From CAYRLW01 sp964425215 (lineage in GTDB: Bacteria; Spirochaetota; Spirochaetia; Treponematales; Breznakiellaceae), in the NCBI GenBank assembly GCA_964425215.1, contig CAYRLW010000006.1:41751-105750 (forward strand): a stretch of DNA of 64,000 nt. The letters run 5' to 3'. The number at the start of each line of letters is the position of its first letter. The stretch's first letter is position 1. A program made the position numbers and the translations under genes. Below the pieces are notes generated by a model. That model was not told the DNA's origin and did no database searches. It saw only the letters and a program-made list of their open reading frames with translations. Below are positions 23,658-33,095 of this stretch, in pieces.

Positions 23658-25013
23658 GGCTATGGCGGTGCCGATAACACCGGCCACGTTGGGGCCCATG
23701 GCGTGCATGATAAGGAAGTTCCCCGGATCGGCCTCTAGCCCCACCCGGTTGGTAACCCGGGCCGCCATCGGTACGGCGGAAACCCCCGCGGAACCGATAA
23801 GGGGGTTGATCTTCTCTTTCAAGAAGAGGTTCATAAACTTCGCCACCAGAACTCCCGAAGCGGTCGCTATAGCAAAAGCTAAAAGACCGAGAAAAACAAT
23901 GGAAAGGGAAGCGGGGTTTAGGAATTTTTCAGGGGTCATTTGGCTACCCACCCCCAGGGAGAGGAAAAGGGAGACCATATTCAGAAGCTCATTCTGAAGG
24001 GTTTTAGAGAGTCGATCAACGATTCCAATTTCCTTCAAAAAGTTCCCAAACATCAGACTTCCAATCAAGGGCGCCGCTGCGGGAATTAAGAGAATAGAAA
24101 GCACAAAGGCCGAAAGGGGAAACAGCATCTTTTCTACCGGAGAAACGTGACGGAGTTGTTTCATCCGGATTTTCCGTTCCTCCACCGTTGTCAGGGCCCG
24201 CATGATGGGTGGCTGGATGATGGGGACCAGGGCCATATACGAGTAGGCCGCCACGGCAACAGTGGCCAAAAGATGGGGGGCCAATTTACTGGCGATATAA
24301 ATCGTCGTAGGACCATCGGCTCCACCGATAATACCGATGGCGCAAGCGTCCTTCATGGTAAACTCAAAGCCAGGAACCAGGTTAAAGGCGGTAACCCCAA
24401 AAATGGTACCGAAGACGCCGAACTGGGCCGCCGCGCCCAACAGGGCGGTTTTAGGGTTGGCGATCAGGGGTCCGAAGTCGGTAAGGGCACCGATTCCCAT
24501 AAAAATAATGAGGGGAAAGAATTCATTTCCAACCCCCGCATTATAGATAATGTTAAGGAAGCCGTTTGGAGAATCCCCCATGCCCGCGAAGGGAATATTG
24601 ACAAAAATAGTGCCAAATCCAATGGGTAACAAAAGAAGGGGTTCAAAATTTTTAACCGCCCCCAGGTAGACGATGATGAATCCCACAATGATCATCAACA
24701 GTTCTTGCCAGCCGAAAACGTTAATCGGTAATCCGGCGGGGGTGGTTTTGGCAATCTTGTCGTTAAAAAACGCGGCGATACCCGTAGTTTCCACTATCTT
24801 TTTAGCGAATTTGGGGATCGAAATTCGGGGGATATTTTCGCTACCCTGAATGATTCCCCCCGGATTGCTGAACGAGGCGGCCTCCGTATTGGTATTCCCC
24901 TGGGTGGAACTTTGGGCCATTACCCTTCCCATGAAAGAGAAAACAAAGGCGACGGTTATCATGGTTAAAACGATAAGGGTCACCATGCGGGGATCTTTTT
25001 TTAGGTTTAACAT
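23628..25013 (-). CDS. oadB: Oxaloacetate decarboxylase beta subunit (Na+ pump)
   Basis: A 461-residue polytopic membrane subunit of the Na+-translocating carboxylic acid decarboxylases. Landmarks are GIGALTDFGPLIANPKTALLGAAAQ, CAIGIIGGADGPTTIYIAS and ALGVGSQMTP-like and GSAGVSAVPMAARV segments, which hold the conserved aspartate and serine residues of the Na+ path. It decarboxylates carboxybiotin and pumps Na+ out. An unusually long N-terminal hydrophobic helix precedes the usual start of the family, so the N-terminus may be extended. The last eight codons recur in the tandem repeat downstream. Confidence 0.92.
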   Translation of the reverse strand: MLNLKKDPRMVTLIVLTMITVAFVFSFMGRVMAQSSTQGNTNTEAASFSNPGGIIQGSENIPRISIPKFAKKIVETTGIAAFFNDKIAKTTPAGLPINVFGWQELLMIIVGFIIVYLGAVKNFEPLLLLPIGFGTIFVNIPFAGMGDSPNGFLNIIYNAGVGNEFFPLIIFMGIGALTDFGPLIANPKTALLGAAAQFGVFGTIFGVTAFNLVPGFEFTMKDACAIGIIGGADGPTTIYIASKLAPHLLATVAVAAYSYMALVPIIQPPIMRALTTVEERKIRMKQLRHVSPVEKMLFPLSAFVLSILLIPAAAPLIGSLMFGNFLKEIGIVDRLSKTLQNELLNMVSLFLSLGVGSQMTPEKFLNPASLSIVFLGLLAFAIATASGVLVAKFMNLFLKEKINPLIGSAGVSAVPMAARVTNRVGLEADPGNFLIMHAMGPNVAGVIGTAIAAGVMIAVYG

Positions 25014-25038
25014 ACCATGCTTTCCTTTGTTCCCTTGC

Positions 25039-26814
25039 CTATTTAATTTCCGCTAAGGGTTGCTGAGCCGACACTTGGGCACCCGGAGCTACTAAGAAAT
25101 GAACGGTCCCGGCGTGGGTAGACTTGACATCCAATTCCATCTTCATGGATTCGATTATCATGATGGTCTGTCCAACGCTCACCGATGCCCCTTCGCCCGC
25201 CACAAGACGGATGATGGTTCCTGCGACCGGGGAAGGAATAAGGGTTCCCGAACCGGAGGGCGCGGGGGCTGGGGCCGCGCTAGGAGCGCTGGCGCTTTGG
25301 GGCCCTTGGGCGGCGGGAGCCACAGCCATGGTTCCTTCGGGTCGGACCACCACCGTATAGTCGGCGCCGTTGACGTTGACCACGTACTTGGCAGCTTGAC
25401 CGGCGGGGGCAGGGGCCACCGCAGTAGCTTTGGGGGCTTCCGGCTCGGCGGTAAACTTTACCGGGCCTTGAGACCGTTTTTTGAAGAAATCGGGGGCTAC
25501 CTTGGGGAACATGGCGTAGGTAAGTACGTCTTCCACCGCCACGTCCTGGGTTCCCAGAAGTTTTTTCGTCTCATCTTCCAACTTGGCGAATTCATTGGGG
25601 ATATCGTCGGCGGGACGGTGGGTAATTTCAGCGTCCATTTTAAGCGCCTCCAGGGCCTTCTTTACCACTTCGGTATTTTTGGGGGCCGGGCATTTGCCGT
25701 ATTTTCCCGCTAATAGGTCCATCGATTCGCCGGTTAGCTTATTGTAGCGCCCGAAGAGGACGTTGAAGACCGCCTGGGTTCCCACGATTTGACTGGTTGG
25801 GGTTACCAAGGGAGGATACCCGAAGTCCTTTTGGACCACGGCGATTTCTTTAAGAACCTGATCGATCTTATCCGAGGCGCCCTGATCCTTCAGCTGGCTT
25901 TCCAAATTGGAGAGCATACCACCGGGGACTTGGGATACTAAAATTCGGGTATCGGCGCCGAGGAAGCTAGATTCGAATTTTTTATAGTTCTTCCGCACTT
26001 CCCGGAAATACGCGGCGATTTCCAACAACAGGTTGGTATCCAAGCCCGTATCGTAGGGGGTGCCTTTGAAAATTTCTACCATGGTTTCTGTCGGACTGTG
26101 GCTTGTTCCCATGGCGAGGGAAGAAATAGCCGTATCGAGGATTTCTGCTCCCGCTTCTGCAGCCTTAGCCAAGGTAGCCACCGACATACCGGTGGTGGAA
26201 TGGGAGTGGATTTCGATGGGCAGGTCCACCACTTTCTTGATCGCCTTTACCAATTCGTAGGCATCGTAGGGTTTTAAAAGCCCCGCCATATCCTTAATAC
26301 AAAGGGAATCGGCCCCTTCGTTGGCTAATTCTTTTGCCAGGTCCACGTAGGTTTTGACGGTATGAAAGGGGGTCGTGGCGTAGGAAATGGTAGCCTGCAC
26401 GTGCTTCCCTGTTTTCTTTGCCGCTTCGGTGGCGGCTTTAAAGTTTCTTGGATCGTTGACCGCGTCGAAAATCCGGAACACATCCACCCCGTTTTTCGCG
26501 GCGGCTTCCACAAACTTCGCCACCACGTCGTCGGCGTAATGCCGGTACCCCAGCAAATTCTGGCCCCGGAGGAGCATCATCACCTTGGTGTTCGGAAGAG
26601 CCTTCTTTACCTGGCGCAGACGATCCCAGGGATCCTCGTTTAAAAATCGAATACAGGAATCAAAGGTGGCCCCACCCCAGGCTTCCAGGGCAAAATACCC
26701 CACCTTATCCAATTTGGGACAAATGGGAAGCATATCGGCGGTGACCATACGGGTCGCCAAAAGGGACTGATGGGCGTCCCGAAGTACAAGATCGGTAAGT
26801 TGAACTTTAGCCAT
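25039..26814 (-). CDS. oadA: Oxaloacetate decarboxylase alpha subunit with biotin domain
   Basis: A 591-residue carboxyltransferase. The HMGL-like TIM barrel opens with TDLVLRDAHQSLLATRM and continues through GGATFDSCIRFLNEDPWDRLR, LLRGQNLLGYRHYADDVV and HSHSTTGMSVATLAKAAEAGA. A conserved carboxylase domain follows, then an Ala/Pro linker and a C-terminal biotinyl domain with ESMKMELDV (biotin lysine near 558). It moves carboxyl from oxaloacetate to biotin. Pyruvate or methylmalonyl-type alternatives exist in the family, but the beta and gamma partners here favour oxaloacetate. Confidence 0.93.
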   Translation of the reverse strand: MAKVQLTDLVLRDAHQSLLATRMVTADMLPICPKLDKVGYFALEAWGGATFDSCIRFLNEDPWDRLRQVKKALPNTKVMMLLRGQNLLGYRHYADDVVAKFVEAAAKNGVDVFRIFDAVNDPRNFKAATEAAKKTGKHVQATISYATTPFHTVKTYVDLAKELANEGADSLCIKDMAGLLKPYDAYELVKAIKKVVDLPIEIHSHSTTGMSVATLAKAAEAGAEILDTAISSLAMGTSHSPTETMVEIFKGTPYDTGLDTNLLLEIAAYFREVRKNYKKFESSFLGADTRILVSQVPGGMLSNLESQLKDQGASDKIDQVLKEIAVVQKDFGYPPLVTPTSQIVGTQAVFNVLFGRYNKLTGESMDLLAGKYGKCPAPKNTEVVKKALEALKMDAEITHRPADDIPNEFAKLEDETKKLLGTQDVAVEDVLTYAMFPKVAPDFFKKRSQGPVKFTAEPEAPKATAVAPAPAGQAAKYVVNVNGADYTVVVRPEGTMAVAPAAQGPQSASAPSAAPAPAPSGSGTLIPSPVAGTIIRLVAGEGASVSVGQTIMIIESMKMELDVKSTHAGTVHFLVAPGAQVSAQQPLAEIK

Positions 26815-26825
26815 TGAAAATCTCC

Positions 26826-27086
26826 TTAGGAATTTTGTTTTCGATATTCGTTCACCGCAGCGGTAACCGCGGCAACGGTAGCGGCGTTATTTCCCCCGGA
26901 AGCGTTGGCCGCAGAGGGAGCTGAAGTTCCATTGGAAGCGTTTTTTTCCACGTCCCAACCTAGGGCATGGATTATTTTGGCCACCAAATTCATAAAGAGC
27001 ACAAGGATGATCAGAAACGAGAACACCACCGCCATTCCTAGCAGGGTGAGGACTCCGCTCTGCCCGAACATTTCTATTATGGTCAT
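26826..27086 (-). CDS. oadG: Oxaloacetate decarboxylase gamma subunit
   Basis: An 86-residue protein with one N-terminal membrane helix (about 12-36, LTLLGMAVVFSFLIILVLFM) and an Ala/Asn-rich soluble tail ending in NEYRKQN, the standard layout of OadG. It bridges the alpha and beta subunits. It is the first gene of oadG-oadA-oadB, 11 nt before oadA. Confidence 0.88.
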   Translation of the reverse strand: MTIIEMFGQSGVLTLLGMAVVFSFLIILVLFMNLVAKIIHALGWDVEKNASNGTSAPSAANASGGNNAATVAAVTAAVNEYRKQNS

Positions 27087-27256
27087 AGGGCCTCCAAAAA
27101 AATCGTATTAGGACATCTAAAAACGAAAAAAGGTTTTAGAAGTATCCATATCCAACTTGAAAAACGTTGAATATTCATTTTAACCATACCAAAAATCACC
27201 GTTCCTTTGCAACCCATCCCTTCGGCTCCTGAACTGCCATATCGGAGGAGGTTTGT

Positions 27257-27288
27257 GGTTCTTTCAAAATTCCCTGAGCTTTGAAAGG
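27257..27288. repeat. Dispersed palindromic repeat, copy 4 (degenerate)
   Basis: GTTCTTTCAAAATT ... GAGCTTTGAAAGGAGG forms an imperfect version of the palindrome, in the divergent spacer between oadG and the hexomutase gene. Confidence 0.65.
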
Positions 27289-27317
27289 AGGATCTCCAAA
27301 AAGAGAACCGTTTTATC

Positions 27318-27347
27318 TTGCCCTAGGACAAAAGGGAGGGTTATACT
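27318..27347 (+). promoter_or_regulatory. Promoter of the phosphohexomutase gene
   Basis: TTGCCC (27318-27323) and TATACT (27342-27347) are 18 nt apart; a GGAGGA ribosome site (27355-27360) and ATG at 27366 follow, giving a very short leader. Confidence 0.6.
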
Positions 27348-27365
27348 TACCGATGGAGGATCCAG

Positions 27366-29135
27366 ATGGAAAAAGATACCATACGTAAACGGGCCATGGA
27401 TTATATAGCAAAAGAAAGGGACCCGCGTTTTAAAACAGAGGTGGAAAAACTGCTTTCCGAAGAAAATTGGAAGGAGCTTGAAGATAGATTCTACAGGGAT
27501 TTGGAATTCGGGACCGGAGGTTTACGGGGTATTATCGGGGGCGGGTACAATCGGATGAACAGCCTCGTGGTAAAACGGGCGACCCAAGGCTTGGCCACGT
27601 ATATCAGGAAAACTTTTCCTCAAAAAGACAAAGCGGGTACCTTGAAAGCGGTAATCGCTTTTGATAGCCGCCACTATTCTCCGGAATTTTCCGAAGCCGC
27701 CGCTCTCGTTTTGGCGGCCAACGGTATTACTACCTACTTATTTTCGTCCCTTAGACCCACGCCGGAACTTTCTTTCGCCATCCGAAAGCTGGGCTGTGAT
27801 ACGGGCATCGTGGTTACCGCCAGCCATAATCCGCCCCAGTACAACGGGTATAAGGCCTATTGGAACGACGGGTCCCAGGTTATAGAACCCCACGATAGGG
27901 GCATTATCGAAGAAGTTAACCGGGTTACGGACCTTAAAGAGATGGATAAAGCGGAGGCCCTTAGTCGGGGACTCCTAAAGATAATTGATAAGGAAATCGA
28001 CGATAGCTACGCCGACATGGTTCGAAGCCGTTTATTCCGCCCCGCTTTGATTAAAGAAAAGGCTCGGGACGTTAAAATCGTCTATACCCCCCTCCATGGA
28101 ACCGGAGCGCGGCACGTCGAAGGGGTTTTGGGAAGTCTGGGATTGAATGTACAAACCGTGCCGGAGCAGAGGGAACCCAACGGGGATTTCCCCACGGTCT
28201 CGTATCCTAACCCGGAAGAAGCGGCGGCCCTTCAGATGGCCCTGGACCTGGGCCTTAAAACCCACGCCGACGTGGTAATGGCCACGGACCCCGATGCGGA
28301 CCGGCTGGGTATCGCGGTTCCCGACGGCAAAGGGGGCTTTACGCTGGTTACGGGCAACCAACTGGGGGTCCTGTTGGCGGATTATATCTTTTTATCCCTC
28401 AGCGAACTGGGAAGGCTTCCTCCCAAACCGGCCATGGTCAATTCTATCGTTACCACGGGAATGCAAAAACGGGTGGCCGCAGGGTACGGGGCCGAATGTT
28501 TTGAATGTCTTACGGGGTTCAAATGGATAGCCGATGTATGGCGCCGGTCCGAAATCGACGGGAAGGGCTACACGGTGGTCTTTGGAACCGAAGAAAGCTA
28601 CGGCTACTTGGTGGAACCGGAGGTCCGGGATAAGGATGGGGTCTCCGCCGCGGCGATGACCGCGGAAATGACCCTGTATTGGAGAAGCAAGGGGAAAAGT
28701 CTCATCGACCGATTGGGGGATTTATACCAAAAGTACGGTTATTGGCAAGAGATGGGGATTTCCAAATACTTCCAAGGGCCCCAGGGCGGAGCGATTATGA
28801 AGGGCATAATGGATGAATTTCGGAAAAAAGCCCCCGCCACCCTTGGGGGGATACGGGTCGAGAAGGTTCGGGATATTTTGGAATCCACGTGGAAATTCAC
28901 CGATGATCCCTCTCGCCGTGAAGTCGTAGACCTACCAAAAAGCGATGTTCTTCAGTTTTACCTGGCCGATGGGACCGTGGTCAGCGCCCGGCCCAGCGGA
29001 ACGGAGCCAAAAATCAAATTTTACGCCACCTGTACCGCCGACGTGGGAACCGGAGGCCTGGAGGAGGCTAAAAAAGTGGTTCAGCAAAAGTTAGGGGCCA
29101 TCGAAAAGGATATCCGCACGGTGATTGGAACCTAA
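27366..29135 (+). CDS. Phosphoglucomutase/phosphomannomutase
   Basis: A 589-residue alpha-D-phosphohexomutase. The phosphoserine loop is TASHNPPQYNGYK (Ser153), the metal loop is ATDPDADRLGI (near 303-313), the sugar loop is GTEESYGY (near 412), and the phosphate-binding tail has RPSGTEPKIKFY. It interconverts hexose 1- and 6-phosphates (glucose and/or mannose). The long form matches PgcA/PGM2-type enzymes. It pairs functionally with manA at the start of the window. The downstream exonuclease gene starts 10 nt later. Confidence 0.93.
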   Translation: MEKDTIRKRAMDYIAKERDPRFKTEVEKLLSEENWKELEDRFYRDLEFGTGGLRGIIGGGYNRMNSLVVKRATQGLATYIRKTFPQKDKAGTLKAVIAFDSRHYSPEFSEAAALVLAANGITTYLFSSLRPTPELSFAIRKLGCDTGIVVTASHNPPQYNGYKAYWNDGSQVIEPHDRGIIEEVNRVTDLKEMDKAEALSRGLLKIIDKEIDDSYADMVRSRLFRPALIKEKARDVKIVYTPLHGTGARHVEGVLGSLGLNVQTVPEQREPNGDFPTVSYPNPEEAAALQMALDLGLKTHADVVMATDPDADRLGIAVPDGKGGFTLVTGNQLGVLLADYIFLSLSELGRLPPKPAMVNSIVTTGMQKRVAAGYGAECFECLTGFKWIADVWRRSEIDGKGYTVVFGTEESYGYLVEPEVRDKDGVSAAAMTAEMTLYWRSKGKSLIDRLGDLYQKYGYWQEMGISKYFQGPQGGAIMKGIMDEFRKKAPATLGGIRVEKVRDILESTWKFTDDPSRREVVDLPKSDVLQFYLADGTVVSARPSGTEPKIKFYATCTADVGTGGLEEAKKVVQQKLGAIEKDIRTVIGT

Positions 29136-29145
29136 CGAGCATTCC

Positions 29146-29733
29146 ATGGGAACCTACGATTGGGTAGCCGAAACGCTCTTTTCCCCGGAGGGTTCGGTTT
29201 TTACGGCCTTTGATATAGAGACCACGGGGCTCGATCCTAAAATTCACCGGGTTGTGGAAATTGGGGCCCTTAAGTTTGATCGCCGGGGCGTTATCGGCCG
29301 ATTCTCGGCCCTGATAAACCCCGGTTGTCCCATGCCCGCCGAAGCATCCGCGATAAACGGTATAACGGACGAACAGCTGGCCGATAAGCCCCCGGTGGAG
29401 CGGGTCCTGCCCGATTTTTTGCGGTTTATCGGATCGTCGGTCCTGGTGGCCCACAACGCTACTTTTGACTGCTCGTTTATCAATGCCACCCTAGGTTCCT
29501 TTTATTCCGATGGGGGTCTGCTATGGCAGGCGCCCTTCCCTTCTCTGCCCAACCGAATAGTAGACACCCTAACCTTCGCCAAGGAAGCCTTTCCCGGTCG
29601 GCCCAACTATAAATTGCAGAATTTAGCAGCCTTTTTAGGAATAGAAAGCAAAAACGCCCACCGGGCGGAGGATGACGCCCGGCTTTGTATGGAACTATTG
29701 CTCCAGTGCGTTCGTCACACCCAAGAAAAATAA
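29146..29733 (+). CDS. DnaQ-like 3'-5' exonuclease
   Basis: A 195-residue DEDDh exonuclease. Exo I is FDIETTGLDP (D23, E25), Exo II is VAHNATFDCSFI and Exo III is NAHRAEDDARLC, with the histidine and aspartate of the DEDDh class. It could be a DNA polymerase III epsilon-like proofreader or an oligoribonuclease/RNase T relative; length and sequence favour the first. The ATG at 29146 is chosen; a TTG at 29125 would overlap the hexomutase stop. A palindromic repeat follows directly. Confidence 0.88.
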   Translation: MGTYDWVAETLFSPEGSVFTAFDIETTGLDPKIHRVVEIGALKFDRRGVIGRFSALINPGCPMPAEASAINGITDEQLADKPPVERVLPDFLRFIGSSVLVAHNATFDCSFINATLGSFYSDGGLLWQAPFPSLPNRIVDTLTFAKEAFPGRPNYKLQNLAAFLGIESKNAHRAEDDARLCMELLLQCVRHTQEK

Positions 29734-29744
29734 AAGTATACGAT

Positions 29745-29772
29745 TCCTTCAAAACCGATGGGTTTTGAAGGA
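29745..29772. repeat. Dispersed palindromic repeat, copy 5
   Basis: TCCTTCAAAACC and GGTTTTGAAGGA are perfect arms around a 4-nt centre. It sits between two convergent 3' ends (exonuclease and sigma factor), where it could act as a shared mRNA end structure, but it lacks a following U-tract. Confidence 0.75.
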
Positions 29773-29800
29773 CCGATCTTAGGGATTTGCGGGGTATTTT

Positions 29801-30862
29801 TTAAAAATGTTCGTTGTATTCGTTTAACTGCTTCAAGTTTCGGAGCTTAAAAATCGCCTTTTCCTGAATTTGCCGTACCCGTTCCCGGGTTATTCCCAAC
29901 AGTTTCCCCGTTTCTTCCAAAGTCAGGGGACCTTCGCCCGTAAGGCCAAAACGGAGTTGGATGATTTTTACTTCCCGCTCCGACAGGTTGGAAAGAACGT
30001 GACCCAGGGTCTCCTGCAGGGTCATGGAAAAGACGAGCTCAAAGGGTTCCTCCATGGACTCGTCCTTAATAAGATCCGACAGGCGGGTGACGTTATCATC
30101 GTCCACCGTAGTATCCAGGCTGGTGGTTTCTTGAGAAAGCTTCATAATTTCTTTGATTTTGGAAACCGGCAGGCCCATATACTCGGAAAGTTCTTCGTCG
30201 CTCGGATCCCGCCCCAGGTCTTGGGTAAGTTGCTTTGCCACAAAGTAACATTTTTTAATAGTATTGAGCATGTGGATGGGAATACGTATTACCCGTCCCT
30301 TATCGGCCAGGCTTTTTATAATCGCCTGTCGAATCCACCAGGTTCCATAGGTCGAAAAGCGGCAACCCCGTTTATAATCAAACCGTTCCACCGCTTCGAT
30401 TAGCCCGATGTTTCCTTCATCGATTAAATCGAGAAGAGATAAACCCCGATGTTGATAATTTTTCGCGATAGAAACCACTAGCCGGAGGTTGGAATTGATC
30501 ATTAAATTTTTATAATGCATGAGCGAAGACTCTAAAATGGAACGTTCTTTCTTGTAATCCGGATTCTGAGGGTCATCCCGGTACGCCCCGTCTAATTCCT
30601 CTATTTGTTTTGTCAGAGTTACTATCTTTTCCCCAATCGACTGTTCATCCTCCACTTTTAAAAGGGGAAACCGGGAAATTTGTTTAAGGTACATGGCCAA
30701 GGGGTCAGCCTCTTTCTGAGGTTTTACTTTTTTTTGATTTTTAATGTATACGGGGGCGCTTTTTTTCTTGATCCGTGGCTTTATAGCGTCGACGGGGGGC
30801 TTCACACTACTGCGGCTTTTCTTGCTTTGCGTTACTTTTATATCCGAACCCATGGTAGACAC
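29801..30862 (-). CDS. RNA polymerase sigma factor, group 2 (sigma-70 family)
   Basis: A 353-residue sigma-70 protein without region 1.1. A basic N-terminal 50 residues leads into region 1.2 (DPLAMYLKQISRFPLL), region 2 (NLRLVVSIAKNYQHRGLSLLDLIDEGNIGLIEAVERFDYKRGCRFSTYGTWWIRQAI in overlapping pieces), region 3 and region 4 (LTLEETGKLLGITRERVRQIQEKAIFKL). This is the layout of RpoS/SigA-like group 2 factors. It probably directs a stress or growth-phase regulon; which one cannot be read here. The start is a GTG with GGTGG upstream, with an ATG three codons later possible. Confidence 0.88.
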   Translation of the reverse strand: MSTMGSDIKVTQSKKSRSSVKPPVDAIKPRIKKKSAPVYIKNQKKVKPQKEADPLAMYLKQISRFPLLKVEDEQSIGEKIVTLTKQIEELDGAYRDDPQNPDYKKERSILESSLMHYKNLMINSNLRLVVSIAKNYQHRGLSLLDLIDEGNIGLIEAVERFDYKRGCRFSTYGTWWIRQAIIKSLADKGRVIRIPIHMLNTIKKCYFVAKQLTQDLGRDPSDEELSEYMGLPVSKIKEIMKLSQETTSLDTTVDDDNVTRLSDLIKDESMEEPFELVFSMTLQETLGHVLSNLSEREVKIIQLRFGLTGEGPLTLEETGKLLGITRERVRQIQEKAIFKLRNLKQLNEYNEHF

Positions 30863-30927
30863 AATATACCACCCTTGTATTAGAAATTCATACCCTAATA
30901 TACCAAATTTTAATAATCATTAGCAAT

Positions 30928-31902
30928 TTAATACCGAGGAGCCTTAGCGGGATCGATGGGGGCGTTGTCCTTATACACCAGGAAAAACAGTTCCGCCTCC
31001 TGGGACACCCCATCGACACCTAGGGTTCCCAACTGGGACCCTGAAGAGATTCGATCCCCCACCTTTACCAGCACGGTATCACAGCCCCCGTATACGTACA
31101 CCAATTTATCGGGGGCTTGAACGATGACTACCCTTCCAAAGCCCCGATAGGGTCCTGCGGAAACCACCGTTCCTGGAGAAAGACTCTTAACGATTTGAGA
31201 CTTCTCTGATCCGATCACCACCCCGTATAATTTACCGGTCATATACGCAATGGCTTTAGGAGGAACAGGCCAGGTTATGGAAGGGTCCACCGTTTTGGGG
31301 ACCGTCGGCCGAGCGTCGGTAGCTATTCCGGAGCTCGAAGCGGTACCGGTGTTTTGTCCAGAGGCTGTCTCAGCGGAAGTGGAAGTGGCGCTAGGTCCAG
31401 CGGTGACCGTGGGGATGGGAACGGCTTTAGAGTTGGCTGAGACAGTGGAACTGGAGGCGACGCTGGAGCCAGAAGCACTGGTGGGGCTAGGGGCGGCGGT
31501 TTCGGAGCCACCGTTCGCGGGGACTTTTAAAATCGCCCCTTCTTTTAGAACATACGTATCGGGAAGCCTATTGATGGACCTCAGGGTAGTTACGCTGATC
31601 CCCGATTCCCGGGCTATACCAAAGAGGGTTTCTCCTTTTTGTACCCTGTGGTCCCTATAGTTTTGATTGTCCGAGGGACTATCCTTTGAAGCGGAAGGGA
31701 TCCGGATCTTTTGACCCACGTAAATTTTTTCTGGATTCTTTATATCATTCAGCTGTAATATAGATTGGTACGAAACCCCATGCTTTCGAGCCACCGAGTA
31801 CAGGGTATCCCCCGTTCGTATGACGTAGGTGGTCTCCTGGGGGTACACCGCGAGTATATTAAGGGCAAAAAAGATGATCCATACAAAAGCGCGTGTGTTC
31901 AT
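30928..31902 (-). CDS. LysM protein with degenerate LytM/M23 domain
   Basis: A 324-residue secreted protein. The signal peptide is MNTRAFVWIIFFALNILAVYPQ; two LysM motifs follow (YVIRTGDTLYSVARKHGVSYQ and HRVQKGETLFGIARESGISVTT), then a Ser/Thr/Ala-rich linker (about 130-220) and a C-terminal LytM-like domain. In that domain the zinc-ligand histidines are absent (VYVYGGCDTVLVKVGD where active enzymes have a histidine), so it is probably an inactive EnvC/NlpD-type activator. The ATG at 31902 is used; a longer frame has no signal peptide at its start. It is divergent from the RNA methylase gene. Confidence 0.82.
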   Translation of the reverse strand: MNTRAFVWIIFFALNILAVYPQETTYVIRTGDTLYSVARKHGVSYQSILQLNDIKNPEKIYVGQKIRIPSASKDSPSDNQNYRDHRVQKGETLFGIARESGISVTTLRSINRLPDTYVLKEGAILKVPANGGSETAAPSPTSASGSSVASSSTVSANSKAVPIPTVTAGPSATSTSAETASGQNTGTASSSGIATDARPTVPKTVDPSITWPVPPKAIAYMTGKLYGVVIGSEKSQIVKSLSPGTVVSAGPYRGFGRVVIVQAPDKLVYVYGGCDTVLVKVGDRISSGSQLGTLGVDGVSQEAELFFLVYKDNAPIDPAKAPRY

Positions 31903-31957
31903 GCCCTTAGAATATCGGTAGGCTTGTAAAAAATCTTCATCCTTGGAGACGCGAATT

Positions 31958-33007
31958 ATGCTGTATAGGATAACCTTTCCCTCGGGGCTTGAAGATCTGG
32001 TAACCCCATTGCTTCGCAGAGACTTTCCAGGTTCCACGGTCGAGCTTTCCCCGGAGGATCGAAGCTCCCGCATCGTTACGATTCCGCCATCCCTTTCTGT
32101 AAAAAAACCAGCCTACGCCCAAAGCTGGGCCCCCGTTTTAGACATTTTTTCAGCCCCCAGCTTTCAAGGGGCCTGTGAAACGCTCAGCCATCGTCTGTCT
32201 CCGGATTTTATCCGAACCCGGGAATGGAACGACCCCCTGGTAAAAAGCGCTTTTTTCCGGGCCTTCGTGGTCCGCTCCTTCGATCAGGGCCAGCCTACAG
32301 CCATGCCCCAGGGGATTAGAACAAAGGTGGAACGCTATTTTAACCATCTATTAAAGATTCCACCGGATTCACAGCGGCCAGATTTGGAAGTGATCCTTCA
32401 TTTCCGTTCCGATAACCGGGCCCTGGTAATCCTGCAACCACGGGATCGGCGTACAGAAAAGACCCCCAAGGGAGCCTTGCCTACCAGCACCACCCGTTTG
32501 TTGTTGGAACTTTCCGATCCCCAGGGGGAGGATCTTTTTTTAGACCCCTTTATGGGTTCCGGAAGTATTCCCTTAGAGCGCGCTAGGATGGGGCCCTTTG
32601 CCATGATCTTCGCGGGGGACCGGGACCGGACTTTGGTAGAATCGTTTCAAAAGAAGCTCGGACAGCCGCCGTGGAACGCCAAACGGCGGACTATTTTTCC
32701 TAAGGTACTCGATGGACTGGATCTTAATAATTTCGAAGCGGATTTTCTGACTAAAATTGTTACCGATCCCCCCTGGGGCCACTGGGAACCCATGGACGAT
32801 GGGGCTATCCGACGTTTCTATACCCAATTCTTTAAAGAAGCGGGGCGGATCCTGCGGAAAGGAGGAGCCGCGGTAGTCCTTGCGGGCCGGGATGTCCCTA
32901 TAGAAACCGCGATGGAGGATTCGCAAGTACCTTGGAAAATGGAGAATAATTTTGAAACGCTGATTTCAGGTCGGAAAGCTCGATTGGTAAAAATGCGGAA
33001 AACCTAG
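31958..33007 (+). CDS. RNA methyltransferase of the UPF0020/RlmL-N family
   Basis: A 349-residue protein with a divergent RNA-binding N-terminal half and a Rossmann methyltransferase half. The SAM loop is DLFLDPFMGSGSIPLERA (near 195-210) and the catalytic motif is TDPPWGHWEP (near 270), the variant of NPPYG seen in RNA/DNA N-methylases. It resembles Trm14/RlmL-N type guanine-N2 methylases; the target RNA is unknown. TGGAG at 31944-31948 favours the ATG at 31958 over a TTG at 31943. Confidence 0.78.
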   Translation: MLYRITFPSGLEDLVTPLLRRDFPGSTVELSPEDRSSRIVTIPPSLSVKKPAYAQSWAPVLDIFSAPSFQGACETLSHRLSPDFIRTREWNDPLVKSAFFRAFVVRSFDQGQPTAMPQGIRTKVERYFNHLLKIPPDSQRPDLEVILHFRSDNRALVILQPRDRRTEKTPKGALPTSTTRLLLELSDPQGEDLFLDPFMGSGSIPLERARMGPFAMIFAGDRDRTLVESFQKKLGQPPWNAKRRTIFPKVLDGLDLNNFEADFLTKIVTDPPWGHWEPMDDGAIRRFYTQFFKEAGRILRKGGAAVVLAGRDVPIETAMEDSQVPWKMENNFETLISGRKARLVKMRKT

Positions 33008-33095
33008 GAGCCTTTCGGACTGGAGAATTTTTTTAGGATATGTCGGACAGGGATGAACGACGAAGATTCCGCTCAAAAAAGAAAAGGAGGGTTTG

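Noticed and set aside
23338..23738. Plus-strand frames over the 91-bp repeats (repeating SASAVNGYHDS)
   Set aside because: 91 is not a multiple of three; the frames arise by chance in three overlapping phases, are antisense to oadB and have no start signals.
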